Shown: one piece after another, positions 1-11,240 of the stretch | How positions within the stretch are numbered: the stretch's first letter is position 1 | How the letters are laid out: each line of letters opens with the position of its first letter | Assembly (NCBI GenBank): GCA_023053685.1 | Contig: JALIGW010000062.1 | Coordinates: 1,706,974-1,770,973, forward strand | Direction of reading: 5' to 3' | DNA: 64,000 nt | DNA from: Diadophis punctatus similis | Lineage: Eukaryota > Chordata > Lepidosauria > Squamata > Dipsadidae | Made by a program: the position numbers and the translations under genes | The notes under the pieces: model-generated | The model's input: only the letters and a program-made list of their open reading frames with translations | What the model was told of the DNA's origin: nothing | The model's database searches: none

Positions 1-377
1 TCAGATATTCCAACTCAGATATGGTATTTTGGGGGTTGTATATGCCACCCAGAGCCAAATAGATGTGGATAATTATCCTAATCAAATGAATTTAATTTCA
101 AGTATAAAGTTGCATGTGTGCCAAAACATCCACCTCAATCTGAATCAGTAGATTCCAGTGGATCCATTCTCTCGGCCCATGTCACAGTGGGGCTACTCTG
201 AACAACTCACCACAGTAAAATGTAAAAAAAAATGTAAACACGACAATAGCAAAACAATGAAGCAATAAAAATAAATAATAAAAGTACAATAATATGAATT
301 CAAAGATGGGGTGGAGGGGAAAAAGGAAGCACGGGGGGGGGAGACTGGGTCAGCTAATTAGTCCAGTTGCCGCGTTC
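1..377. other. No gene recognised (A-rich intergenic sequence)
   Basis: The stretch is A-rich, with a short poly-G run near 336. No open frame, repeat end or RNA gene is recognisable. Confidence 0.5.
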
Positions 378-603
378 AGAGCATTGGTGGCACAGTGGTC
401 AGAATGCAGTATTGCAGGCTAACTCTGCTGACTGCAAGCAGTTCGATTCTCACTGGCCTAAGACTAACTCAGCCTTCCATCCTTCCGAGGTGGGTAAAAT
501 GAGGATCCAGATTGTTGGGGGCAATAGGCTGACTCTATAAACTGCTTAGAGAGGGCTGGAAAGCACTGTGAAGCAGCATATAAGTCTAAGTGCTTTTGCT
601 ACT
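378..603 (+). mobile_element. tRNA-derived SINE (squamate type, subfamily A)
   Basis: The left end has a tRNA-like A-box region (GGCACAGTGGTCAGAATGC) and a B-box-like GCAGTTCGATTCTC. The shared body follows (ACTCAGCCTTCCATCC, CCGAGGTGGGTAAAATGAGG, GATTGTTGGGGGCAATAGG), then the tail TATAAGTCTAAGTGCTTTTGCT. At least ten related copies lie in this window. The 3' tail leads directly into the TATC microsatellite. The family name is not certain; it resembles squamate SINEs mobilised by a LINE. Confidence 0.85.
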
Positions 604-611
604 ATATCTAA

Positions 612-665
612 CTATCTATCTCTAAGTCTGTCTGATTGTCTATCATCCATCCATCCATCCAGCCA

Positions 666-753
<88 letters not shown>

Positions 754-802
754 ATCTATCTATCTTTTTATCTGTCTATCTATTTATCATCTATCTATCT
801 TT

Positions 803-871
<69 letters not shown>

Positions 872-889
872 AATCATCTATCTATCTTT

Positions 890-962
<73 letters not shown>

Positions 963-983
963 ATCTATCTATCTTTTTATCTG

Positions 984-1016
<33 letters not shown>

Positions 1017-1104
1017 ATCTATCAATCTTTTATCTGTCTATCTATCTATATCTATCATCTATCTATCATCTATCTATCTATCATCTATCTATCTATTTAT
1101 CTAT

Positions 1105-1185
<81 letters not shown>

Positions 1186-1200
1186 ATCTATCTATCTATA
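612..1200. repeat. TATC tetranucleotide microsatellite array
   Basis: About 590 bp of TATC/ATCT repeats with scattered interruptions (ATCATC, TTTTTATC, TGTC). The regular recurrence of TCATCTATCTATCTTTTTAT suggests growth by duplicating larger blocks. The array follows a SINE tail. The Ser-Ile-Tyr-Leu open frames here are repeat translations. Confidence 0.97.
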
Positions 1201-1209
1201 TGTCTAAGT

Positions 1210-1974
1210 CAGTGGCGGGTTCCTAATTTTTTTACTACCACTCTGTGGGCGTGGGTTATTTTGTGGGTGTGGCTTGCCAGCCATGTGACCGGGTGGGCGC
1301 GGGGCTCAGGAGCTTGGCAGCGGCCGGAGAAGCAGGGGGGCATTGCCCACCCGCAACGCAGCCCCCTGCAGTGGGAGCAGCAAGACCGCGGCAGCGGTTC
1401 TTCTAGGAGGCTCCGTCCGGCCTGAATGCTTCTACCCATTCGATGATCCTAGGTTCCTGCCGCCCATTCCCCCTCCCCTCAGCAGCTCGAGAAGCCTCGA
1501 ACGTGCAAAAATGCCTGGGATCATCACCGCGCATTCGTGGCTTCTTGGACTGCTGAAGGGAGGGAAACAGAGATAGGTCCTGCCACCCATTTCCCCTCCC
1601 CTCAGCAGCTCGAGAAGCCTCGAACGTGCGAAAATGCCTGGGATCATCACCGCACGTTCGTGGCTTCTCAGACTGCTGAAGGGAGGGGAACTATGATAGG
1701 TCCTGCCGCCCGTTCTTTCAGCGTCTCACACACTCCCTCAGCCATCCTCCCCTGCTTGGACTCACTGTGGGGTAGGAAGGCAGCGCATGCACAGTGCCGG
1801 AAGCTCGGCTTCTGGGCATGCGCAGAGAATTTTTTAAAAAATTTTTTTTTTAAATTCTTTTTTAAAAAGGGCGGCGCCCAGGCACCGTCAACCGACCGCA
1901 CCGGTACTGTGACGTCACCAGCAGGCCGCTACTGGTGCTATAGAGTGGACCGCACCAGTAGGAACCCACCACTG
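1210..1974. mobile_element. hAT-type MITE, 765 bp, perfect 8-bp TSD
   Basis: The ends are CAGTGGCGGGTTCCTA and TAGGAACCCACCACTG-like inverted repeats. Both flanks are GTCTAAGT (1202-1209 and 1975-1982), an exact 8-bp duplication typical of hAT transposons. The target was a SINE-tail sequence. Inside is a 123-bp unit repeated in tandem; CCTGCC landmarks fall at 1456, 1579 and 1702. No transposase frame exists, so the element is non-autonomous. Related copies lie at 4510, 19295 and 37593. Confidence 0.93.
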
Positions 1975-2053
1975 GTCTAAGTGCTATTGCTTTTCCCTAA
2001 TGGGTTCCCAGGTCAACTGGGAGAGCCAGGTGGAAGGCTAGAAGGGTTGGGGC

Positions 2054-2280
2054 CAGGGGTGGGTTCTACTTACCTTCCCCACCAGTTCGCATTGCGACGG
2101 AAGTGCATGTTTTGTGCAAGCGCGTCCCTTCCCGGAAATGACCCTCTGCGCATGACCCTAACCCACACAAAGCCACATCTATCCTCTCTGACTCCCCATA
2201 TAATCATGGGCATTGAAATGAGGTGGCCCTGAAAAGTGTGGCTCCCTCTCACGGTTGAACATTCAGCTATAGTTCCGCAG
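2054..2280. mobile_element. MITE left end fragment (CAGGGGTGGGTTCTACTTACC type)
   Basis: The sequence begins with CAGGGGTGGGTTCTACTTAC and resembles the left part of the complete element at 44040-44340, including the CCGGTTCGCATYRC region. No matching right end or target duplication was found, so it is probably truncated. The right coordinate is approximate. Confidence 0.5.
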
Positions 2281-2284
2281 AACA

Positions 2285-3290
2285 TGGAGGTTCTACTTGG
2301 GATAATATTCCTCCATGGATTTGTTTTATAATTTTAGTAGCAGCAATATGCAAGTAAGAAGGAGGGGGAAAATCTTTTGCAAATTGCTAATTAGTTTAAA
2401 TTAGATGCAGATCCCAAATAGCATTTTGTATGTCACAGGGAATATGCAAAGCAATGTAATTTTGACCCTGGAAATGCAAACCCTAAATATAAGGCAGAAT
2501 AAAAAGCACAAGGCTGTTGCTTAAACATCATGGGATGCAAAATTTTCCTTGCTTTTTGTCTCTTCCTTGTCCCCCTCTCTCTCTGCATTAATTTCTGTTC
2601 CTTTTGTCATTAACACTTAATTTCCCCAAAATTCATTGTTCCCTCTTTTTCAAATTTACAGGGACATTGTATTAGAATGTGTGTCTGTGTGCACATGCGT
2701 AATGCACAATATATACAGATATTAATTCACTAATTATTTAGTATAGAGGAATATATAAATAGTGCACCAAATATTAAGTGAATACAGAAAGAAATGTTAG
2801 GAGGGGAGAGATTTATGACAACCAAGAGCTCATATTCCTGCCAGAATAGTTCTCTGCTCTGCACAGGCTCATAAAAATACCCCAGCATCCACTCAAATTT
2901 ATTCTTCGTTTTGCAATTCTGAATCATCTCTTATTTTATCTGCTCTGCCCTGCTCAATAAAAACCTTGAGGCCAGGCGTGTCTCTTGGGAATTGCTGGCT
3001 CCCCGACTCTGGGGAACCTCCATTCAACTGCTGGACCATCAACCCTCCAGCTACTCAGAATTGCCACTTTCCAGAAGCTTCCAGGACACCTTCCAAAATC
3101 TGCCAGGCCCATTTCTTCTGGCCAAGCCCTCATCAGCCTAGAGGAAGGATAGGGGGTGGGGATGGGAGACACACGGGACACTCTATTTTCTTCATAATGA
3201 AAATATTCCTTTTTTGCTCATTATTCCCCTTACTCGCCTTTCTTCCAATCACAAAGACCAATAACTTTGGGGCAGCTGTTTTAGTCTCAT
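2285..3290. other. No gene recognised
   Basis: About 1 kb of AT-rich intergenic sequence. Short open frames are present but show no recognisable protein family or splice structure. Confidence 0.4.
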
Positions 3291-3291
3291 T

Positions 3292-3582
<291 letters not shown>

Positions 3583-3585
3583 TAA

Positions 3586-4509
3586 TAACAGAGTTGGAAG
3601 GTACCTTGGAGGTCTTCTAGTCCAACCCCCTGCTTAGGCAGGAAACCCTACACCAGTTCAGACAAATGGTTATCCAACATCTTCTTTAAAACTTCCAGTG
3701 TTGGAGCATTCACAACTTCTGGACGCAAGTTGTTCCATTGGTTAATTGTTCTAACTGTCAGGAAATTTCTCCTTAGTTCCAGGTTGCTTCTCTCCTTGCT
3801 TAGTTTCCATCCATTGCTTCTTGTCCTGCCTTCAGGTGCTTTGGAGAATAGCTTCACTCCCTCTTGTTAGTGGCAGCCCCTGAGATACTGGAAGACTGTT
3901 ATTATGTCAGCCCTAGTCCTTCTTTTCATTAAACTAGCCATGCCCAGCTCCAGCAACCGTTCTTCATATGTTTTAGCCTCCAGTCCCCTAATCATCTTTG
4001 TTGCTCTTCTCTGCACTCTTTCTAGAGTCTCAACATTGTGGTGACCAACACTGAATGCAGTATTCCAAGTGTGGCCTTACCAAGGCATTATAAAGTGGTA
4101 TTAACACTTCTCGTGATCTTGAGTCTATGATCCAGAAGTGGGATTCAGCAGGTTCTGACCAGTTCTGGAGAACCGGTAGCGGAAATTTTGAGTAGTTCGG
4201 AGAACCGGTAAATACCACCTCTGACTGGCCCCGCCCCCATCTATTCTCTGCCTCCCGAGTCCCAGCTGATCGGGAAGAAATGGGGATTTTGCAGTAACGT
4301 TCCCCTGGAGTGGGGAGGGAATGGATTTTGTGGTACCCTTCCCCTGCCACGCCCACCAAGCCACACCACGCCCACCAAGCCACACCCACAGTAAAAAAAT
4401 TGAATCCCACCACTGATTCTATCCCTCTGTTTTGCAGCCTAGAATTGTGTTGGCTTTTTTGGCAGCTGCAGCACATGGCTGGCTCATATTTAAGTGAGTG
4501 TCCGCTTTA
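3586..4509 (-). mobile_element. CR1-type LINE, 5'-truncated 3' end, split by a MITE
   Basis: On the minus strand it encodes the degraded C-terminal end of a CR1 reverse-transcriptase ORF. Landmarks are GWKLSKERSNLELRRNF and TINQWNNLRPEVV near 3690-3800, followed by the usual 3' end (GACCTCCAAGG-like). A MITE at 4133-4415 interrupts it, and CR1 homology resumes to about 4509, where a second MITE begins. Frameshifts and stops make it non-functional. Confidence 0.88.
4133..4415. mobile_element. hAT-like MITE (CAGAAGTGGGATTCA...TGAATCCCACCACTG)
   Basis: The imperfect terminal inverted repeats are CAGAAGTGGGATTCA and TGAATCCCACCACTG. It contains repeated GCCACGCCCACCAAGCC-like motifs and CCGGTAGCGGAAATTT. 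The target duplication is imperfect (GAGTCTAT-like against GATTCTAT). The same family forms the outer shell of 23236-24434. Confidence 0.75.
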
Positions 4510-5188
4510 CAGTGGTGGGTTCCTACAGGTGCGGTCCACTCTATAGCACCGGTAGTGGCCCGCTGGTGACGTCACAGTGCCGGTGCGGGTGGTTGCCGGT
4601 GCCTGGGCGCCACCATTTTTAAGATTTTTTTAAAAAAAATTAAAAAAAAAATTCTTCTGCGCATGCTCAGAAACCTGACAATTAAGTCTTTCCCCGTCCC
4701 TTCGCTTGAAAATAATAAGAAGCTCGCATTTGACACTTTTCCTTCGCTTTTGTCTAAAGCTTCCCGAAGTGGGCGTTTTCTGAAAACTTAACCTTTTATA
4801 CTGTTAATTTTATACAGTTTTATACTGTTATTCTTTAGACGAAAACATTGAGGACTGTTAAAAGATACTGTTCTTTTAACAGTCCTCAATATTTTTGTCT
4901 AAGGAATCCATGACTGAAACCAAAAATGCTATATGAGACTTGCTTGTCTTTTAACTATAGCATTTTCTGCATATAAAGGTTGCTGAGTTGCCATGGTGTA
5001 ACACACACTTTGTATGCAAAGCTTTTCATGTAAGGTATAAAATAGCAAAAATAGTAGTTACATCTCTCTGAAATAACTAATATATGACCGGCAAACCACG
5101 CCCACCCGGACACATGGCTGGCAAGCCACACCCACAAAATAAGCCACGCCCACAGAGTGGTAGTAAAAAAATTAGGAACCCACCCCTG
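4510..5188. mobile_element. hAT-type MITE, inverted relative to 1210 and 19295
   Basis: It begins CAGTGGTGGGTTCCTACAGG and ends TTAGGAACCCACCCCTG. The flanks are GTCCGCTTTA and GTCCGCTA, so the duplication carries a small indel. The middle, about 4680-5080, differs from other family members and contains a hairpin (TTAACAGTCCTCAATATTTTTGTC against its inverted copy at 4838-4905), possibly a separate insertion. Confidence 0.85.
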
Positions 5189-5554
5189 GTCCGCTAGTCT
5201 CCCAGGCTTTTGGTGGGAGAGGAGAGGTGCCTTTTCTAGTCCATGTGCACAGAAATAGATCAGTGTCCATTTGCATTTGTGGCCTAAAAAGCAGCCTGAG
5301 GTTTATCTGAAAGAGCTGGATCAAGGCTGCTTTCATTGAGGAAGATTCCATTCCCTTTCTAATTCTGAATACCATTTAAGCCTCCAAGCTCTATGGCCGA
5401 GGAGCAAAAATCATAAACAGAGGCTGCTTCAGAGAAGTCGGATATTTGTATGGACTCGTTTTATGTGTTTATGGCTATGTTTTGCTTCTTTATATCCATT
5501 TATTAGTGCCATTTTTTTCATGTGTCCTGTTTCCTTGCACTTGCTGACAAATAA
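5189..5554. other. No gene recognised
   Basis: Intergenic sequence between a MITE and a microsatellite. No repeat family or coding signal was identified. Confidence 0.4.
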
Positions 5555-5611
5555 ATGAATGAATGAATGAATGAATGAAGGAAGGAAGGAAGGAAGGAAG
5601 GAAGGAAGGAA

Positions 5612-5695
<84 letters not shown>
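5555..5695. repeat. Compound GAAT / GGAA / GAAA microsatellite
   Basis: Three adjoining tetranucleotide blocks: GAAT at 5555-5577, GGAA at about 5578-5614 and GAAA at 5615-5694. The poly-Lys/Glu/Arg and Phe/Leu/Ser frames here are repeat translations. Confidence 0.97.
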
Positions 5696-5696
<1 letters not shown>

Positions 5697-6005
5697 CCAA
5701 AACAGGCCTAAAATACACAGGATCTTTGTCCATCTTTGCAGACCAAATCTGGCAATGATCCTATGTTTAGAAAAGGTTTATGTGCCAAAACTCAAATGGT
5801 TCAGGGTGATTTGATCGAATCGCCGAATGAAACAGATGTTCCAGAATAAAATGTTGATTCAAGAAGGGAGAAAGAGAGGGAAGGAATGTTCAGTTTTGAG
5901 GTGGATGATGAATGAATAATGACTATCTTATTCATCACTTCATCACTGGAAGTTCTTTTTTTTAAGAAGAGACTGGACAGTCACTTGTCTGAAATGGTTA
6001 TAGGA

Positions 6006-7474
6006 CAGTCATGGCGAACCTTTTTTCCCTCGGGTGCCGAAAGCGCGTGCACGTGTGCTATCACGCACGTGCGAGTGCCCAACCAGGGGTGAAATGGTCC
6101 CGGTTCGCACCGGCTCGTGGGGACCGGTAGGACTTGGCACATGGCTTGCTGGCCACGCCCCCGTACCGGTCCGGGCCCCGGGCCCCAGGCCCCCAGCCCA
6201 AGCCCCGGCCACCCATGTGTACCCCGGCCACCCATGTGTACCTAACTGCCCACCCGCCACTTTTCCTGCTCCCGGCTTTTTCCTTTTGTTAAACAAAAAT
6301 GGCCTCTGCTTTTCCCACCTATCAGCTGGGCTCTTCCCGACACCCACCCCCACCCCCGGGCCCCAGACTATATAACCTGGCTGTTCCAGCCTAGCAAACC
6401 ACCCACCTTCCCACCCAGCCTCCAGAGTCCAGCTTGCTTACCTTAGCTCTTCGGACCCAATTCCCAGCCGTTGGAAGCCAGCCACACCTGCTTTTCCTTT
6501 GGTCTGAATTGCAAACTGCAATCCATCTGATCTGCAAGCCACTTAATCTGCCTGCTTGAAACCAGCAATCCATCCATCTGCTCTGCAAGCAACTTATTCT
6601 GTCTGCCTTATTCCTTCCATAGGGTAAGTAACCTTTTTTATTTTATTTTTTGCTTTAAAAAAATAGTAGCCATATAGCCATTTAAAACTTTTGCAATGCT
6701 TTTGTGTTGTGTGTTTTGCATGGTGTGTGAGTCAGTACAGCTGCTTTTAAATGGTGTGTGAGCCATTTGTGTTGTTGTGCTGTTGTGTAAAGTTGTGTTT
6801 TCAGCTCTGTTGCTCTATGAGGCTCCTACTTAAGGCAGGGGCCATTTTGCGTGCTTTTGCAATGCTGCAAAAGGCAGGGGGTTGGACTAGATGACCACAC
6901 AAGGTCCCTTCTTCCAACTCTTTAAATCTGTTAAAATTTAACAGCTGCTTTTTCATGGTGTGTGAGCCATTTGGCAGGGGGTTGGACTAGATGACCACAC
7001 AAGGTCCCTTCTTCCAACTCTTTAAATCTGTTAAAACCAGACATCAAGCCACACCCACAAAATAAGCCACGCCCACAGAACCGGTAGGGAAATTTTTCAC
7101 ATTTCACCCCTGGCCCACACCCATAATTCAATGCCTGCGGAGGGCGAAAACGGCCTCCCCCGCCCCCGCAGAGGCCCTCTGGAGGCTGGAAACGGCCCAT
7201 TTCCCGACTTCCGGTGGGCCCAGTAGGCCCGTTTTTCGCCCTCCCCAGGCTCCAGAGGCTTCCCTGGAGCCTGGGGAGGGCGAAAACGCCCCCTGCTTCC
7301 CCGGAGGCCCTCCGGAAACCTAAAATGCCCTCCCAGAGCCTCCACGTGAGCCGAAAATCAGCTGGCTGGTGCGCACATGTGTGCTAGAGCTGAGCTAGGG
7401 CAACGGCTCGCGTGCCGGCAGATATGGCTCCACGTGCCACCTGTGGCACGCGTGCCATAGGTTCGCCATCACTG
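6006..7474. mobile_element. hAT-type MITE with a second element inside
   Basis: The ends are CAGTCATGGCGAACCT and AGGTTCGCCATCACTG. The flanks TTATAGGA (5998-6005) and GTATAGGA (7475-7482) match 7/8. Motifs GTGCCACCTGTGGCACGCG and GCACGTGTGC link it to the copy at 43263-43480. It is interrupted by the element at 6084-7112. Confidence 0.88.
6084..7112. mobile_element. Nested MITE with TATA-like and splice-donor-like sequence
   Basis: The terminal repeats are CAGGGGTGAAATGG and CATTTCACCCCTG. The flanks (TGCCCAAC and GCCCACAC) are similar but not exact. Inside is a possible promoter (ACTATATAACC near 6367), about 230 bp of spacer and a donor-like GGTAAGTAACC near 6620. A 65-bp direct repeat follows (GCAGGGGGTTGGACTAGATG at about 6875 and 6975). 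This could be the 5' part of a once autonomous hAT element; no transposase frame remains. Confidence 0.75.
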
Positions 7475-7711
7475 GTATAGGATCTCCTGCTTGAGCAGAG
7501 GGCTGGACTAGAAGACCTCCAAGGTCCCTTCCAGCTCGATTCTGATTGATTCTCTTCCTAGTCTGCCCTGTGATCTTATCAGCAACGTGATAGAAGTTTG
7601 AATGTTCGAACACATCCTCTACTTAATCCTTCATGAAGCTGCCTCCTCCTCCTCCTCTCAGCATAAAAACACATATAATACTGGTAGTCATTAACATCTC
7701 TCTACCATTAA

Positions 7712-8422
7712 TGGTATAGCACTAGCAATAGCACTTAGACTTAGTATATAGTCTTTACAGTGTTTTACAGCCTCTCTAAGCAGTTTACAGTGTCAGCCTA
7801 TTGCCCAGGGCTGAAATGCTACCAGTTCGGGCTGATTTGCCCGAACTGGTAGTAAAAAATGCTACCTATTCTCCTGAACCAGTAGTAAAAAAATGCTTTA
7901 AAAAAGTAAAAAAAAAAGTTCTAACGATCAGCTGTGACAATGAGTTGTGCCACGCGATCGTCAGAACCTTTAAAAAACTTTTTAAAGAATTTTTTACTAC
8001 TGGTTCCGGCAAATAGGTAGTAAAATATGCTTTTTAAAGTAAAAAAAAGGTTCCGACAATCGCCGGCACAGCTGATTGTCACAGCTGATCGTCGGAACTT
8101 TTTAAAAACTTTTTTTAGCATTTTTAACTGGTAGTTAAAAATGCTAAAAAAAGTTTTTAAAAAGGTTGGCCACGCCCATCCAGTCACATTACCCCACCAA
8201 GCCACGGCCACCAAGCCACAGCCACAGAACAGATAGGGAAATTTTTTGAATTTCACCACTATTATTGCCGCCAATAATCTGGGTCCTCATTTTACCCACC
8301 TTGGAAGGATGGGAGGTTGAGTCGAGCCTGGTGAGATTCGAACTGCCAAATTGCAGTCAGCCGGCAGTCAGCAGAAGGAGCCTGCAGTACTGCACTCTAA
8401 CCACTGCGCTACCACGGCTCAT
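7712..8422 (-). mobile_element. tRNA-derived SINE (subfamily A), interrupted by a MITE
   Basis: On the minus strand it is the same SINE as at 378, from the tail at about 7712 to the tRNA-like head at 8422 (GCGCTACCACGGCTCAT on plus). It is cut at CTATTGCC by the MITE at 7806-8261. Confidence 0.85.
7806..8261. mobile_element. MITE inside a SINE, with strong internal hairpins
   Basis: It starts CAGGGCTGAAATGCTACCAG and ends TTTGAATTTCACCACTA. The flanks CTATTGCC (7798-7805) and TTATTGCC (8262-8269) match 7/8. It contains a perfect inverted repeat with 32-bp arms (8098-8129 and 8133-8164) and a 3-base loop, plus related imperfect palindromes around TAAAAAACTTTTTTA and CGATCGTCAGAAC. Confidence 0.85.
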
Positions 8423-8429
8423 GGTATGG

Positions 8430-9160
8430 TATGTTACCATATTCAAAAGTGGGGTGAAGGCATTTAATTTGCTTCTGCAGTGCCTTAGTGCGGAGGTTTC
8501 CTTCCTCCATTGACTAATGTTACCTGGGTCTTCAGGTATTTCCGGAGACAAGATGGAGGTGGATCCTGTGACCAATCAGAAAGCCAGCACAAAGAGAGGA
8601 CATAACAAGGCCCCTGGCACCCAATGTACCACCAAGGTCCCAGTGGGGTGCTGCAGATCATTTTGGACGTTAGTTGGCCCTCTAGTCAAGGGAGGCTGCG
8701 ACTGTCCGTGCCAGTAATTGAGTGAATATGCCCCGATGCCTGCTACCCTTTCCAGAATGCCACCTTTGCCTTATATCAGCATTCCCCAACGTTTGGGAAC
8801 TGGCTGGATGGGAGGAGAGGGGATGGTTCCACGTGGGCAGTGGACAAGGGCGTACACACGCAGCTCTATTTACACAAGCAATGGGCATGCCTGCATGCCA
8901 CTCACACAAATGGGGCTTGGTGCACACTCACACAAGTGCAACTGCTCACACATACTCACTGCTGAATCCAAGGCCCACTTTCGAATGGGCTGCGGCCCGG
9001 GGGGTGGAGGAGTGGAGTCTCCAGGGAAGCCTGCAGAATGCACAAAACTGATGTGGAAACACTGAATAGAATCTGTGGAGAATGTAATTCCAAGCCCAGT
9101 AAAAACTACCAGGGAGAATTGAAGCTGCAGCAGATAAAGCTTGCTTGGATGCATTCTGGG
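8430..9160. other. No gene recognised
   Basis: Intergenic sequence with several short overlapping frames, none resembling a known protein. The ATTCCCCAACGTTTGGGAACT palindrome near 8780 may be the end of an old MITE. Confidence 0.35.
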
Positions 9161-9162
9161 TC

Positions 9163-10085
9163 AGTGTTGTGAAATATAAGGGAAATTATCATTTAAAAGA
9201 ATGATAATTATCATGTATTATTATTTTGTATAAGAAAATGGAATTGGTATTGTTTCTAAAAAGGCAAATGCCTGATATGTCAAATGGAACAATTGTATGT
9301 TTCAAAGTTACCTGTATGTAGTAGCTAACAGCTAAGAACCCCAGGCCCAGGGAACCTGAATGCCATCTGAAACCGCAAGCAGAGGAAGTACAAAAATAAC
9401 AATAGAGCTCATGCTAGCAAGGGAAAAGGTTATGGTGAACTTGTTAAAATCCTTTGAGCAAAGGTGGAGGGGGATTTTAGAAGAATTGAGTAGGATGCTG
9501 TGTCAAAAAGGGGAGGGGGAAATGAACTTGTGTAAGGGGATAAAAGCTAATGAATGCTTTCTTCTGTGTCCACTTTCTGAACACCCGTGTTTGCAAATAC
9601 ATGAATAAACTTCTTTGCTGCTTTCAAGTTGTTGTCTCAGGTAGTTCCATATGCAAACGTGCACTGTTTATAACTGTGTCAATCCTGAAGCTGACCTGAC
9701 GGGAGCCATCTTGGAGCTTCAGTGTCGCCACACTGGAGCTGAGGGATAGGGAGGGGGGATTAGAGACAGAGGGGTTTGTGACACCAAAATAAAATACTTT
9801 CTCTTGGGAACCAAGGATGTTTTCATACCTGGACCATGGAAAGAGGAGTGAGGTCACCTGGCAACCAGACAGCATCTTGATTGGACCATGTGACTGATTG
9901 TTTGGGGTTTGTGGAAAAACTTTCTCTTTTAATTAGGTGAAAACTGTAGGAACCTTGAGAGTCGGATTTCACCAGATCTGTGCCAATATGATATTTCCAA
10001 TAAAGCTATTCTTTGAGGAATCCACCTGCCTCGGAGTTTTGCTTAATAGTCAGAACAATCAAACTGAGAGCAAAATCTCTGCTAC
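9163..10085 (+). mobile_element. Possible LTR-type sequence with two poly(A)-signal segments
   Basis: The segment around 9530-9650 has a retroviral-LTR-like order: GGATAAAAGC (TATA-like, about 9538), then AATAAA at 9604-9609, then a GT-rich stretch (TTGTTGTCTC). A second segment has AATAAA at 9999-10004 followed by a similar short tail ending GCTACA. Terminal TG/CA borders and target duplications could not be fixed. This is a tentative reading. Confidence 0.35.
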
Positions 10086-10447
10086 ATAGGAGCGCTTGGC
10101 TTTTTCTCACAAAAAGTTGCTAACATTTATTTGAAGATCTGGAACGGGCCAGATTATCTCTGACTGCACACCAAGCACCTTGATGGTCTCCAGCTTTTGG
10201 GAAACATCCTTGCCAAAATGCAAGAGATGGATTGTTGAGGGAGTCCCTGACATTGGGGTTCCTCTTACTACATTGCAACTCCCTTCTCAGGGGCACCCAG
10301 AGAACTGGTGGGGAGCTATGGTCTAGATAATTTGCAGGGGGCTTTGTTTGGGGGCAGGACACTCAATTGGGTCCAACAAGGCTAGGCAAAGAGATGAACT
10401 GGGATTGACCAACAGACAGAGAAGAAAAAGGGTGTAGACTTCATTTT

Positions 10448-10702
10448 GTCTCAAAGGTGCTTTTTTCAGGAGGCAACTGGACTTTCTGCTTTTCTTTGAA
10501 GACATTTCACTTCTCAGCCAAGAAGCTTCTTTAGCTCTGATTGGATGGTGGGGAATGGAAGGATTGATACTCCTTGCAGACAAATCCTTCCATCCTCCAT
10601 CATCCAGTCAGAGCTGAAGAAGCTTCTTGGATGAGAAACAAAACATCTTCAAAGAAAACCAGAAAGTCCAGTTGCCGCTTGAAAAAAGCACCTTTGGGAC
10701 AA
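10448..10702. repeat. Foldback repeat (inverted arms of about 100 bp)
   Basis: The left arm (AAAGGTGCTTTTTTCAGGAG, GGCAACTGGACTTTCTG, AAGAAGCTTCTTTAGCTCTG) recurs inverted on the right (CAGAGCTGAAGAAGCTTCTT, AGAAAGTCCAGTTGCC, AAAAAAGCACCTTTG). The loop is about 40 bp around 10560-10590. A related copy is at 53324-53729. The family is not named here. Confidence 0.75.
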
Positions 10703-10739
10703 CCATGACCTGGATGACTGAGAATCTCTACAGACTTTT

Positions 10740-11240
10740 AGACTTCATTTTGTTTGTTAGATTTATTTTACACAGCACAAAGAGCAGCCAATTTTTAGGA
10801 TAGGCCTTTCTTATTTTTCATTCCACGTGTAAGCATTTCATTTATTTGCATCAAAGCTTTGATTAACCCTGTTTAGTAGTGCCAGTCAATTTAATTATTT
10901 CCCAACCTGTAACTTCATTTTAATTTCATGGTCACCCTGGGGGTGATTTTTTCCTAAAATAGCCTTTGAGTTTTTTTGTTCCCAAGGCTGCCTTTGGTCC
11001 CTTTGTTATTTTTGCAGAATAAATAGCGCACGAAACATCCTTCTGCTAGTACTTAAGAGTTCCCCAGAGAAAGAGAACCTTGAGTAAGATGTCAGAAGGG
11101 CACTTACAGGAAGTTTTATAAGGAGCTCCCTCCCGTTTCTTCTGCCCTAATACCATAGTCTCGTAGCCAGACTGACTTTGTGCTTCATATTTGTACAGTA
11201 CAGGACTAAAGAACTGGTGGACCCTGTGCTTTGCCCCAAC
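10740..11240. other. No gene recognised
   Basis: AT-rich intergenic sequence. No repeat ends or coding signal were identified. Confidence 0.35.

Larger units (their letters stand above)
5925..7552 (+). mobile_element. CR1 LINE 3' end split by a nested MITE pair
   Basis: CR1 sense sequence (AAGAGACTGGACAGTCACTT, TCTGAAATGGT) stops at 6005 and resumes at 7475 (TCTCCTGCTTGAGCAGAG, GAAGACCTCCAAGGTCCC). The gap is filled by the MITE at 6006-7474. The LINE tail ends in TCTGATTGATTC. Confidence 0.85.

Noticed and set aside
378..603. A functional tRNA gene at the SINE head
   Set aside because: It has A- and B-box-like words but no cloverleaf-complete sequence, and the same body and tail recur in ten copies, so it is a SINE.
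568..1425. Open frames of 196-285 codons rich in Ser-Ile-Tyr-Leu
   Set aside because: Direct translation of the TATC microsatellite running into a MITE.
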